Assembly: GCA_013330915.1 (NCBI GenBank)
Contig: DUHK01000046.1
Coordinates: forward strand, 1 to 18,696
Direction of reading: 5' to 3'
Length of the DNA stretch: 18,696 nt
Source of the DNA: Methanosphaera sp.
GTDB lineage: Archaea > Methanobacteriota > Methanobacteria > Methanobacteriales > Methanobacteriaceae
The translations under genes and the position numbers were made by a program. The notes below the pieces were generated by a model. That model searched no databases and was not told the DNA's origin. It saw only the letters and a list, made by a program, of their open reading frames with translations. This document shows, piece by piece, positions 1-6,532 of the stretch (position 1 is the stretch's first letter; every line of letters begins with the position of its first letter).

Positions 1-144
1 CCATTCAACGAAAAAATAAACAAAGTGAGCAATATCCTTTTTAATTTGAAAAATTTTTAAAAAGAACTTATTTAATCACCTGAAAATTGAACAAATTACA
101 GTTCAAGATTGTAAAAAAAAATAGTTATAAATACTATGAAAACC

Positions 145-152
145 ATATATAA
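145..152 (+). promoter_or_regulatory. TATA box of gdhA
   Basis: ATATATAA with a purine/C-rich AAACC stretch just upstream that could serve as BRE. An archaeal TATA box normally lies about 25 nt before the start of transcription, which predicts a start near 172-178 and a leader of about 50 nt carrying the GAGGAG site. A second candidate at 191-200 would give a much shorter leader. Confidence 0.55.
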
Positions 153-165
153 GAACAATGGAGTC

Positions 166-179
166 GGAAATACTTTTCC
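166..179 (+). promoter_or_regulatory. NrpR-type operator (GGAA-N6-TTCC)
   Basis: The sequence reads GGAAATACTTTTCC, an exact match to GGAA-N6-TTCC. The arms extend to five bases (GGAAA/TTTCC). This is the operator form known for NrpR, the nitrogen repressor of Methanococcus maripaludis, where it controls nif and glnA. It sits between the TATA box and the gdhA start codon, around the expected transcription start, so bound repressor would block initiation. The match and position are seen; the identity of the repressor is inferred, since no nrpR gene is in the window. Confidence 0.6.
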
Positions 180-226
180 TACTTTCATGATTATATAAAA
201 ATTATTACAATAGAGGAGAAAACATC

Positions 227-1561
227 ATGTCATATGTTGATGAAGTAATTGATCAAATTACAAAAGAAAACCCAGGTGAACCTGAATTTCACCAAACTTT
301 AAACGAAGTATACAAATCAATAGAAGCTGTAGTAGATGCAAACGAAGAACAATACAGAAAAGATGCACTTCTAGAAAGATTAGCAAACCCTGAAAGACAA
401 ATCAAATTCAGAGTTCCATGGGTAGATGACCAAGGACAAGTACAAGTTAACACAGGATACCGTGTACAATTCAACAGTGCAATAGGTCCTTACAAAGGAG
501 GATTAAGATTCCACCCTTCAGTTAACATAGGTATTATAAAATTCTTAGGATTCGAACAAATCTTCAAAAACTCTTTAACAGGACTTCCAATCGGTGGAGG
601 AAAAGGAGGATCCAACTTTGACCCTAAAGGAAAATCAGACCGTGAAGTAATGGCATTCTGTCAAAGTTTCATGAACGAATTATACAGACACATAGGTCAA
701 GACCAAGACGTACCTGCAGGGGACATAGGTGTAGGTGGTCGTGAAATCGGTTACCTTTACGGACAATACAAAAGATTAACCAAACAATACGAAGGAGTAT
801 TAACAGGTAAAGGATTAACCTTTGGTGGATCATTAGCAAGAACAGAAGCTACAGGATACGGATTATTATACTTCACAAATGAAATATTAAAAGCAAACAA
901 CGAAACATTAGAAGGAAAAACCGTAACCGTATCAGGTTCAGGAAACGTAGCAACATACGCAATCGAAAAAGCACAACAATTAGGTGCAAAAGTAGTTACA
1001 GCATCCGACTCAACCGGATGGGTATACGACCCAGAAGGAATAGACGTAGCATTACTCAAAGACATCAAAGAAGTAAGAAGATTAAGAATGAGTGACTACG
1101 CAGCAGAAAGATCATCAGCAGAATACCATGAAGGTAAAGGTGTATGGACCATTGAAGCAGATGTAGGTCTACCATGTGCTACACAAAACGAAGTTGACAT
1201 TGATGATGCTAAAAACATTGTTGACAACAACTACATGGCTTTAGTAGAAGGAGCAAACATGCCTACAACACTTGATGCAACAAAATACTTACAGGACAAA
1301 GGTGTACTCTTCGGTCCTGCAAAAGCAGCAAACGCTGGTGGAGTAGCAGTATCAGCTCTTGAAATGAGTCAGAACTCAGAAAGATTACACTGGACCTTTG
1401 AAGAAGTTGACAACAAACTTGCAAACATCATGCAAAACATCTTCAAACAAATCCAAGACAGTTGTACAAAATACGAACTTGATAAAGATTATGTTGCTGG
1501 TGCAAACATAGCAGGATTCGAAAAAGTAGCAGAAGCTATGCAAGCTCAAGGAATTGTATAG
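227..1561 (+). CDS. gdhA: NADP-type glutamate dehydrogenase
   Basis: Makes glutamate from 2-oxoglutarate and ammonium with a reduced nicotinamide cofactor, an entry point for ammonium assimilation. The 444 residues match the hexameric bacterial-type GdhA (about 447 aa). Visible are the substrate motif GPYKGGLRFHPSVN (87-100), the signature PIGGGKGG (121-128) with the probable catalytic lysine K126, and a Rossmann motif SGSGNVA (236-242) followed by TASDS (258-262), which fits NADP use. The ATG at 227 has GAGGAG 8 nt upstream. The gene uses many C-ending codons (TAC, AAC, TTC), unlike its neighbours, suggesting high expression. The NrpR-like operator upstream suggests repression when nitrogen is plentiful. 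An oligo-T terminator follows at 1591-1598. Confidence 0.96.
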   Translation: MSYVDEVIDQITKENPGEPEFHQTLNEVYKSIEAVVDANEEQYRKDALLERLANPERQIKFRVPWVDDQGQVQVNTGYRVQFNSAIGPYKGGLRFHPSVNIGIIKFLGFEQIFKNSLTGLPIGGGKGGSNFDPKGKSDREVMAFCQSFMNELYRHIGQDQDVPAGDIGVGGREIGYLYGQYKRLTKQYEGVLTGKGLTFGGSLARTEATGYGLLYFTNEILKANNETLEGKTVTVSGSGNVATYAIEKAQQLGAKVVTASDSTGWVYDPEGIDVALLKDIKEVRRLRMSDYAAERSSAEYHEGKGVWTIEADVGLPCATQNEVDIDDAKNIVDNNYMALVEGANMPTTLDATKYLQDKGVLFGPAKAANAGGVAVSALEMSQNSERLHWTFEEVDNKLANIMQNIFKQIQDSCTKYELDKDYVAGANIAGFEKVAEAMQAQGIV

Positions 1562-1590
1562 ATTCATTGAACTACTTTTCACCCTCACTA

Positions 1591-1598
1591 TTTTTTTT
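1591..1598 (+). terminator. oligo-T terminator after gdhA
   Basis: A run of eight T about 30 nt past the gdhA stop, preceded by the C-rich CACCCTCACTA. Archaeal RNA polymerase stops at such T runs without needing a strong hairpin. The 14-mer TTTTTTTTAACTGA (1591-1604) recurs exactly behind hjc (2635-2648). Confidence 0.55.
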
Positions 1599-1644
1599 AA
1601 CTGATTTTAGATTTAAAACTTGAATAATTTTACTACGTGATATA

Positions 1645-2043
1645 ATGGCAACATATAATACAATTGAAGAAGCAAGAGAAAATTTTAAAAATGACAAATT
1701 CGCAACAGATGCCGGAGCAACTTTAGACGAACTTGAAGAAGATTACTGTATTTGCAGTATGGCAATCACCGATCAACATAAAAATGCATATGGAGGAGTG
1801 ATGGGTGGAGCTATATTCACTCTCGCTGATTTTGCATTTGCTATTCTCTCAAACAATATCCATTCATTAACAGTTGCACAAAGTGTTAATATCATATATC
1901 TTAGTGCTCCAAAAGGGGATAAATTGATTGCAAAGGCAACATGTAGAAAAAGCGGAAGGACAACGTCCATCCTAAACGTCGATGTTAGCGATAATACTGG
2001 AAGGGATGTTGCACAGTTTATTGGAACTGGTTTTAAATTATAA
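1645..2043 (+). CDS. PaaI-family hotdog thioesterase
   Basis: A 132-residue protein with the hotdog-fold thioesterase pattern: H46 (DQHKNAYGG) followed by GGVMGGAIFTLADFAFA, the long hotdog helix with its conserved Asp in LAD. The C-terminal half (SVNIIYLSAPKGDKLIAKA...GRTTSILNVDV) is the usual beta-sheet of the PaaI/YbgC/acyl-CoA thioesterase group. It probably hydrolyses an acyl- or aryl-CoA, perhaps phenylacetyl-CoA-like side products; the substrate cannot be read from the sequence. The ATG at 1645 has GTGAT 3 nt upstream, matching the 3' part of the SD consensus. It follows gdhA by 83 nt across a terminator, so it may have its own weak promoter. Confidence 0.85.
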   Translation: MATYNTIEEARENFKNDKFATDAGATLDELEEDYCICSMAITDQHKNAYGGVMGGAIFTLADFAFAILSNNIHSLTVAQSVNIIYLSAPKGDKLIAKATCRKSGRTTSILNVDVSDNTGRDVAQFIGTGFKL

Positions 2044-2103
2044 TAACAACTCATCTCACCCTCTTTTTATGGAATTAGTTGAATAATTCACAATGCATAT
2101 TTA

Positions 2104-2117
2104 TAAGTTATAACTTA
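2104..2117. repeat. perfect 14-bp palindrome upstream of hjc
   Basis: TAAGTTATAACTTA is its own reverse complement. Its core TTATAAGTT (2101-2109) recurs, mostly inverted, behind hjc at 2651-2659 and 2686-2694. It could be an operator, a terminator stem for the thioesterase gene, or chance in AT-rich DNA. Confidence 0.6.
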
Positions 2118-2121
2118 GTAG

Positions 2122-2141
2122 TAATAAGTTATAATTTATTA
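2122..2141. repeat. near-perfect 20-nt palindrome upstream of hjc
   Basis: TAATAAG-TTATAA-TTTATTA: seven-base arms that pair fully if one G-U is allowed. It lies 4 nt after the 14-bp palindrome and shares the AAGTTATAA core. Confidence 0.5.
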
Positions 2142-2223
2142 TATATGATGTAAGCATTACTCCTTCAAGATTAATTAGTAATGGATTATAAAGATAATAA
2201 TATAAGTTTATGGAATAAATATT

Positions 2224-2634
2224 ATGAGTAAAACAGGTTCTGTTGAAGAAAGAGATTTGGTAAACAAATTATGGGCTGCAGGCTTTGCTGCCATGCGTGC
2301 ACCGGCAAGTGGTGGTGCAACAAAAAGACCATTACCTGATGTTCTTGGAGGTAACGGCAAAATATATCTTGCAATAGAAGTCAAATCCACCAAACAAGAC
2401 CATATCTACATAGACAATGAAAAAATAACCAATCTGATAGAGTTTTCCAACATATTCGGGGCAACACCATATGTTGGTGCCAAATTCATAAGAAAACCAT
2501 GGAGATTCATCAAACTGGAAGATCTGCATGTGACACGCAGTAACAATTACAGGGTTAATACAGATCTTGCATTCAGTAAGGGATTGGATTTCGAAGAGAT
2601 AATAGGTGGAACCAAACAAACGAAACTGATTTAA
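2224..2634 (+). CDS. hjc: Holliday junction resolvase Hjc
   Basis: Archaeal resolvase that cuts four-way DNA junctions during recombination and fork repair; acts as a homodimer on DNA. The 136 residues match the family. Nuclease-superfamily catalytic residues are visible: E9 (SVEERDLV), R25 (MRAPASGGATKRPLPD), D39 (PLPDVLG) and the E-x-K pair E52/K54 (AIEVKST). The C-terminal tail after about residue 105 is longer and less conserved. The ATG at 2224 has only a weak GGA about 10 nt upstream, so initiation may be SD-poor or leaderless. The gene stands alone, flanked by palindrome clusters with a shared core, and ends at a T8 run. Confidence 0.94.
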   Translation: MSKTGSVEERDLVNKLWAAGFAAMRAPASGGATKRPLPDVLGGNGKIYLAIEVKSTKQDHIYIDNEKITNLIEFSNIFGATPYVGAKFIRKPWRFIKLEDLHVTRSNNYRVNTDLAFSKGLDFEEIIGGTKQTKLI

Positions 2635-2642
2635 TTTTTTTT
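2635..2642 (+). terminator. oligo-T terminator after hjc
   Basis: Eight T begin directly after the TAA of hjc. The following AACTGA makes a 14-mer identical to the one after gdhA. Confidence 0.5.
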
Positions 2643-2651
2643 AACTGAGTA

Positions 2652-2682
2652 ACTTATAACTTATACTTTATTAGTTATAAGT
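2652..2682. repeat. 10-bp inverted repeat between hjc and pyrK
   Basis: ACTTATAACT (2652-2661) and AGTTATAAGT (2673-2682) are perfect reverse complements with an 11-nt loop. A further AACTTATAA follows at 2686-2694. The repeat lies in the gap between two convergent genes, so a terminator or transcript-end stem is the simplest role, but its core is the same as in the palindromes upstream of hjc. Confidence 0.65.
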
Positions 2683-2705
2683 AAAAACTTATAATAATAT
2701 TTTTT

Positions 2706-2713
2706 AAAAAAAA
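2706..2713 (-). terminator. oligo-T terminator after pyrK
   Basis: On the minus strand the sequence after the pyrK stop reads CTTCTC followed by eight T. The same CTCTTTTTTTT layout closes coaBC (6493-6500) and the zinc-ribbon gene at 16844. Confidence 0.55.
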
Positions 2714-2719
2714 GAGAAG

Positions 2720-3541
2720 TTAGTATTTGACAATACTTCCGGCAGCATCCCTGCGATACTTACCAAACTCGGATAACTCTCCAAGTTGTTGCTTATCAAA
2801 TACGGGTCCTTCCACACAAACCCTGTAACCGGAATCATCAATACAACATTGTCCACAGATACCCAATCCACATTTCATGTATCTGTCCAATGCCAATTGA
2901 CAATCAACATCATATTTTCTGCTTAATTCCAACAATTTATAGGACATTATTTCTGGCCCGCAACCGACGATAATATCATAATCACCATCAATTAACATTT
3001 CCTCGGCCAGTTGTGTGCTGAATCCCTTGAAACCACAACTTCCGTCATCGGTACATTCATGTACTTCAACACCTTCCCTATCAAATCTTTCAACAAATAC
3101 AAGTTCATCCTTCGTGGAAGCTGCGGAAATCAGGTCAACATTATCATAAAAGGACAAGAGTGGTGCTAATGATGCAATTCCAGAACCTCCGCCCACAGCC
3201 AATATTTTTTTATATCCGGATAAGTCATAACCGTGACCGTAAGGTCCTCTGATACCAATTTTATCACCAACATCTACATTTTCATACATGTTGTCTGTAA
3301 ATGGTCCTGCTTTTCTTACGGTTATTCCCATGAGATTGTTTTCTCTATCGATGATGGAAATTGTCATTGGCTTTTCATTGGTCAAATCCCATACCATTAC
3401 AAATTGTCCTGGATGTATGTCCTCTGTTATTTCAAATGGAAATACAAATGTCTTAACCGTAGGCGTTTCAACAATTGTTTCCTGGATTGTAACTACCCTT
3501 GGTACTTCATCGTCATAAATATTTTCTATCAATCTAAACAC
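2720..3541 (-). CDS. pyrK: dihydroorotate dehydrogenase, electron-transfer subunit
   Basis: Iron-sulfur flavoprotein that passes electrons from dihydroorotate, through FMN in PyrD, to FAD, a [2Fe-2S] cluster and NAD in pyrimidine synthesis. The 273 residues show a ferredoxin-reductase-like FAD barrel (about 10-105, GIRGPYGHGY at 96-105), a nucleotide-binding motif AVGGGSGIASL (115-125), and the cluster ligands C224-x4-C229-x2-C232-x9-C242. The start is a GTG at 3541, three bases after the pyrD stop; AGGA touches the GTG, so a TTG three codons later (residue 4) is a possible alternative. The gene is translationally coupled to pyrD and ends at an oligo-T run. Confidence 0.94.
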   Translation of the reverse strand: MFRLIENIYDDEVPRVVTIQETIVETPTVKTFVFPFEITEDIHPGQFVMVWDLTNEKPMTISIIDRENNLMGITVRKAGPFTDNMYENVDVGDKIGIRGPYGHGYDLSGYKKILAVGGGSGIASLAPLLSFYDNVDLISAASTKDELVFVERFDREGVEVHECTDDGSCGFKGFSTQLAEEMLIDGDYDIIVGCGPEIMSYKLLELSRKYDVDCQLALDRYMKCGLGICGQCCIDDSGYRVCVEGPVFDKQQLGELSEFGKYRRDAAGSIVKY

Positions 3542-3544
3542 TTC

Positions 3545-4462
3545 CTATAGCTCGTGTGATAATCCTATTATCTCCGTCACGTTCTTGTATCCGTTTTCTT
3601 CCAGGAAATTACCCAAATCATCAGAAATAGTCTGGAAAATTTCAGGTCCTGAATACATTATTGATGTACCTATCTGCAGCAGACTTGCCCCTGCATACAT
3701 GAACTCCAGAACATCCTTATAATCCTTTATTCCCCCAACACCGAATATAGGTATGTCCACTGCCTTATAAGTGTTGTATACACATTTTAATGCTATTGGT
3801 TTTATCATCGGCCCTGCTATTCCTCCAAGAACATTGTTCAGTATTGGACGGGCCGTCTGATAATCTATTCTTAATCCCGGACCTACACTATTAATTAACG
3901 TTAAAGCATCGGCTCCCGCATCTTCACTTGCCTTTGCAATTTGAGTAATGTCCGTTACGTTTGGTGTAAGTTTAACAATTATTGGAACATCCTTAATTGC
4001 ATCTTTAACACTGCTTACGATGTCATGTGTCATTTCAGGGTTTTCACCTATGTTTGAACCAAATCCGCATTTTGCATGAGGACAGGATACATTTAATTCA
4101 AAGGCGTCAACATAATCTTTTGTGCGTTCTGCAACCTCACAGAATACCTCTTCACTATCACCGTATATTGATGCTATTACAGGAGTTTCATCCCTTATAT
4201 CCTGAAGTTCCATAAGTTCTTCCTTTTTTGCTTCCACTCCAGGACTTGCCAGTCCCACAGAGTTTATTACTCCACCTTCTATTTTCACTATTGTAGGATT
4301 ATCATAACCATCATTAGCTTCCAGACTAAAAGATTTTGTTACGATACCTCCAGCTCCAGCTTTTGCAACCATTTTCATACTGCTTGCAGTTGTACCAAGA
4401 ATACCTGCAGCCAAAAACAATGGATTTTTAAGTTTCATTCCAAGAATATTAGATTCCAACAT
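3545..4462 (-). CDS. pyrD: dihydroorotate dehydrogenase 1B, catalytic subunit
   Basis: Oxidises dihydroorotate to orotate, the fourth step of UMP synthesis, in the cytoplasm with PyrK as partner. It is a TIM-barrel FMN enzyme of 305 residues. Visible are LKNPLFLAAG (11-20), the lysine K43 in VTKSFS, and NVSCPHAKCG (124-133), where C127 is the catalytic base typical of class 1 enzymes; pairing with pyrK makes it class 1B. I chose the ATG at 4462 because the protein then begins MLESNILGMKLKNP, the usual family start. An upstream in-frame ATG at 4477 would add five residues. Neither start has a strong SD. It is first in a two-gene operon. Confidence 0.94.
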   Translation of the reverse strand: MLESNILGMKLKNPLFLAAGILGTTASSMKMVAKAGAGGIVTKSFSLEANDGYDNPTIVKIEGGVINSVGLASPGVEAKKEELMELQDIRDETPVIASIYGDSEEVFCEVAERTKDYVDAFELNVSCPHAKCGFGSNIGENPEMTHDIVSSVKDAIKDVPIIVKLTPNVTDITQIAKASEDAGADALTLINSVGPGLRIDYQTARPILNNVLGGIAGPMIKPIALKCVYNTYKAVDIPIFGVGGIKDYKDVLEFMYAGASLLQIGTSIMYSGPEIFQTISDDLGNFLEENGYKNVTEIIGLSHEL

Positions 4463-4477
4463 AATACTTTTTCCCAT

Positions 4478-4573
4478 TAATTAATAGAGTAAAAAAAAAA
4501 TTTTTATTATTATTATAATATTTTGTTTTTCAAACTTAATTAATATTAATCAATAATACTAAAAATATTATAC
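4478..4573. promoter_or_regulatory. divergent pyrD / nop5 promoter region
   Basis: A 96-nt very AT-rich gap between divergent genes. On the plus strand TATTATTATAATATT (about 4507-4521) is a plausible TATA region for nop5, giving a leader of about 30 nt or less. No SD is visible in front of nop5. A run of ten A lies near the pyrD end. No clear operator palindrome was found. Confidence 0.4.
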
Positions 4574-5800
4574 ATGAAAGCTTTTATTACAACAACTAGT
4601 TTTGGATTTATTGCTACAGATGAAGAATTTGCCATTGTTGATAAATTCTTGTTTGGAAAAAAACAGGTTGAAATATTGGAGAAAATTCAGCAAAAACAGG
4701 TAATTGAAGAAGAGGTTGAGCTTGTGGAAAGACTTGCCAAATGCTATGATGAAATCATCATAGAAAGTCTTAAAACAAAATCTGCTTACGATGGTGTTGA
4801 ACAATCAGATAAGATATTAATTCAACAGACAACAGCCCATGGAGATTATGTCCGAGAACATTTTGATGAGATTATCGGGCAGTTGAGTGATGTTGATATT
4901 AGAAAATCATTGAATGATGCTTACAACAGGATTACCTCCGAAAAGATCAGGCAGTCCGTCAAGACCAATGACGTTATGATAGTTGAAACCATAAATTCCC
5001 TTGAGGAAATAGAGGACACAACGGGGAAACTGATTGAACGTCTGCGTGAATGGTGCACACCATATTTACCAGAGATGGATAAGTTAAGCAATCACGAACT
5101 ATACGCCAGGGTTATCGCCACTCAAACCTCACGTGAAAACATTATCAATTCAGGAATTTTAGACAATACTCATGTTGTGTTATCTGACAGTTACGATGTG
5201 GACATTGGTGAAAATGACCTGAATATAATCAGGACATTTGCAGGCAGTCTTCATAGTTTGTATGAGACCAAGAACATGCTTGAGGAATACATTGATGAAA
5301 AAATCAGTGAAGTTGCTCCGAATATGTATGATGTTGCTGGAGCAAATCTTGCGGCAAAACTGATTGCCCATACACATGGTTTGGAAAACCTTGCAAAACT
5401 TCCAAGTAGCACAATCCAGATAATCGGTGCTGAAAAGGCAATATTCAGACACTTGAAAACCGGGGAAAATCCTCCAAAACACGGACTAATCTTCCAACAT
5501 CCAAGTATTCGTGGATCCAACTGGTGGGTTAGAGGTAAGTTGGCCCGTGCGGTAGCAAACAAAATTACTATTGCAGCCAGAAAAGATGCTTTCAGTAATG
5601 ATTATGATCCAAACTTAAAGGTTGAACTTGACGAAAAAATAGAGGAAATCAAAAAGGCACATCCTTTCCCTGAACGTAAAAAAAGCAAAAAGGATGATGA
5701 CAAAAAGGGCAAAAAAGGTAAAAAGAAGGGTAAAAAAGAGCGCGGCAAAAAAAGAAAACGTAACAAAAGGAAGTTAAAAAAAGGAGAATATGTTTATTAG
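4574..5800 (+). CDS. nop5: Nop5 (Nop56/58-like) C/D box RNP protein
   Basis: Scaffold of the archaeal C/D box particle that 2'-O-methylates rRNA and tRNA: it binds the L7Ae-RNA complex and carries fibrillarin. The 408 residues show an N-terminal fibrillarin-binding part (about 1-120), a coiled-coil stretch in the middle, and the C-terminal NOP domain with AGANLAAKLIAHTHGL, GAEKAIFRHLKTG and HGLIFQHPSIRG. The last 45 or so residues are an extremely Lys-rich tail (KKGKKGKKKGKK), common in this family and likely to bind RNA. No SD precedes the ATG, so a leaderless or short-leader mRNA is likely. flpA follows at 13 nt spacing, which places both in one operon and fits their joint complex. Confidence 0.95.
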   Translation: MKAFITTTSFGFIATDEEFAIVDKFLFGKKQVEILEKIQQKQVIEEEVELVERLAKCYDEIIIESLKTKSAYDGVEQSDKILIQQTTAHGDYVREHFDEIIGQLSDVDIRKSLNDAYNRITSEKIRQSVKTNDVMIVETINSLEEIEDTTGKLIERLREWCTPYLPEMDKLSNHELYARVIATQTSRENIINSGILDNTHVVLSDSYDVDIGENDLNIIRTFAGSLHSLYETKNMLEEYIDEKISEVAPNMYDVAGANLAAKLIAHTHGLENLAKLPSSTIQIIGAEKAIFRHLKTGENPPKHGLIFQHPSIRGSNWWVRGKLARAVANKITIAARKDAFSNDYDPNLKVELDEKIEEIKKAHPFPERKKSKKDDDKKGKKGKKKGKKERGKKRKRNKRKLKKGEYVY

Positions 5801-5813
5801 GAGTTGATGATTT

Positions 5814-6479
5814 ATGCAGATTAATAAAATTGGTGAAAATCTTTATCAGATAGACAACAACATTGCCACAGTAAACTTAACTCCAGGAATTCAGGTTTAT
5901 CAGGAAAAACTCATTGAACATGAGGACAAACAGTTACGTTTATGGAATCCAAGACGTTCAAAGTTAGCTGCCAGTATAATCCGTGGTTTGCACACATTTC
6001 CATTTAAGAAGGATTCAAAGGTATTGTATCTTGGTGCTTCGGCTGGTACCACACCATCACACATATCAGACATCTGTCCCGACGGAAGAATTTATTGTGT
6101 TGAATTTTCCCCGACAATGATGCGTGACTTTTTGGATGTTTCCTCCAGACGTGAAAATCTCCTTGCAATACTGGATGATGCCACACGTCCTGGAAACTAC
6201 CAGCATCTTGTAGAAAAGGTTGATGTTGTTTATAGTGACGTTGCACAGGCAACTCAAACGAAACTTTTCCTTGATAATTTCAAACTCTTTGCCAAAGATG
6301 ATGCTGTTGGAATATTAATGATAAAAGCCAGAAGCATTGATGTGACTATGAAACCAAATGATGTTTTTAGGCAGGAAAAAAAGAATTTGAAACAGGGTGG
6401 CCTTAAAGTCATCGAAGAAATAAAACTTGACCCATATGAGAAGGATCATATAGCATTTGTTTGTGAAAAATCATTCTAA
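5814..6479 (+). CDS. flpA: fibrillarin-like RNA 2'-O-methyltransferase
   Basis: The SAM-dependent methyltransferase of the C/D box particle, guided to rRNA and tRNA sites by C/D RNAs. The 221 residues match archaeal fibrillarin. Motif I is LYLGASAGTTPSHISD (71-86); VEFSPTMMRD (96-105) is the SAM-ribose strand; DDATRPGNY (121-129) and YSDVAQATQ (140-148) follow, with K171 (MIKARSID) in the catalytic set. The ATG at 5814 follows GGAGTTGAT (5800-5808), a near-full SD that overlaps the nop5 stop codon, so the two are translationally coupled. The gene ends at the stem-loop shared with coaBC. Confidence 0.96.
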   Translation: MQINKIGENLYQIDNNIATVNLTPGIQVYQEKLIEHEDKQLRLWNPRRSKLAASIIRGLHTFPFKKDSKVLYLGASAGTTPSHISDICPDGRIYCVEFSPTMMRDFLDVSSRRENLLAILDDATRPGNYQHLVEKVDVVYSDVAQATQTKLFLDNFKLFAKDDAVGILMIKARSIDVTMKPNDVFRQEKKNLKQGGLKVIEEIKLDPYEKDHIAFVCEKSF

Positions 6480-6532
6480 AAAAAAGTATGTGAAAAAAAA
6501 GAGAAGGGTTTATAAAAATGAACATACTTTTT
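6478..6532. terminator. bidirectional stem-loop terminator, flpA / coaBC
   Basis: AAAAAGTATGT (6481-6491) and ACATACTTTTT (6522-6532) are a perfect 11-bp inverted repeat with a 30-nt loop. Read on the plus strand the stem ends in a T run for flpA. Read on the minus strand it ends in T8 (6485-6478), and a further T8 (6500-6493) preceded by CTTCTC lies in the loop, for coaBC. The right arm lies inside the last codons of coaBC. Confidence 0.65.

Larger units (their letters stand above)
1..226. other. AT-rich leader region of gdhA
   Basis: No ORF is supported here. The region holds an inverted repeat TTGAAC-N8-GTTCAA (87-92 and 101-106), a TATA box (145-152), a GGAA-N6-TTCC operator candidate (166-179), a second TATA-like stretch (TTATATAAAA, 191-200) and the gdhA ribosome binding site GAGGAG (213-218). 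The first 80 bases are featureless AT-rich DNA, and the gene upstream lies outside the window. Confidence 0.6.
2044..2223. other. PaaI-hjc gap with palindromes
   Basis: No gene seen. Holds a C/T-rich stretch and T5 run just past the thioesterase stop (CACCCTCTTTTT, possible terminator), two adjacent palindromes (2104-2117 and 2122-2141), and TATA-like stretches nearer hjc (TTATAAAGATA near 2185, ATATAAGTTTA near 2200). No clear SD precedes hjc. Confidence 0.5.

Noticed and set aside
2572..2576. Frameshift or truncation in hjc because of its divergent C-terminal end
   Set aside because: The frame is intact to a normal stop, the catalytic residues are all present and the length fits the family; the tail is simply variable.
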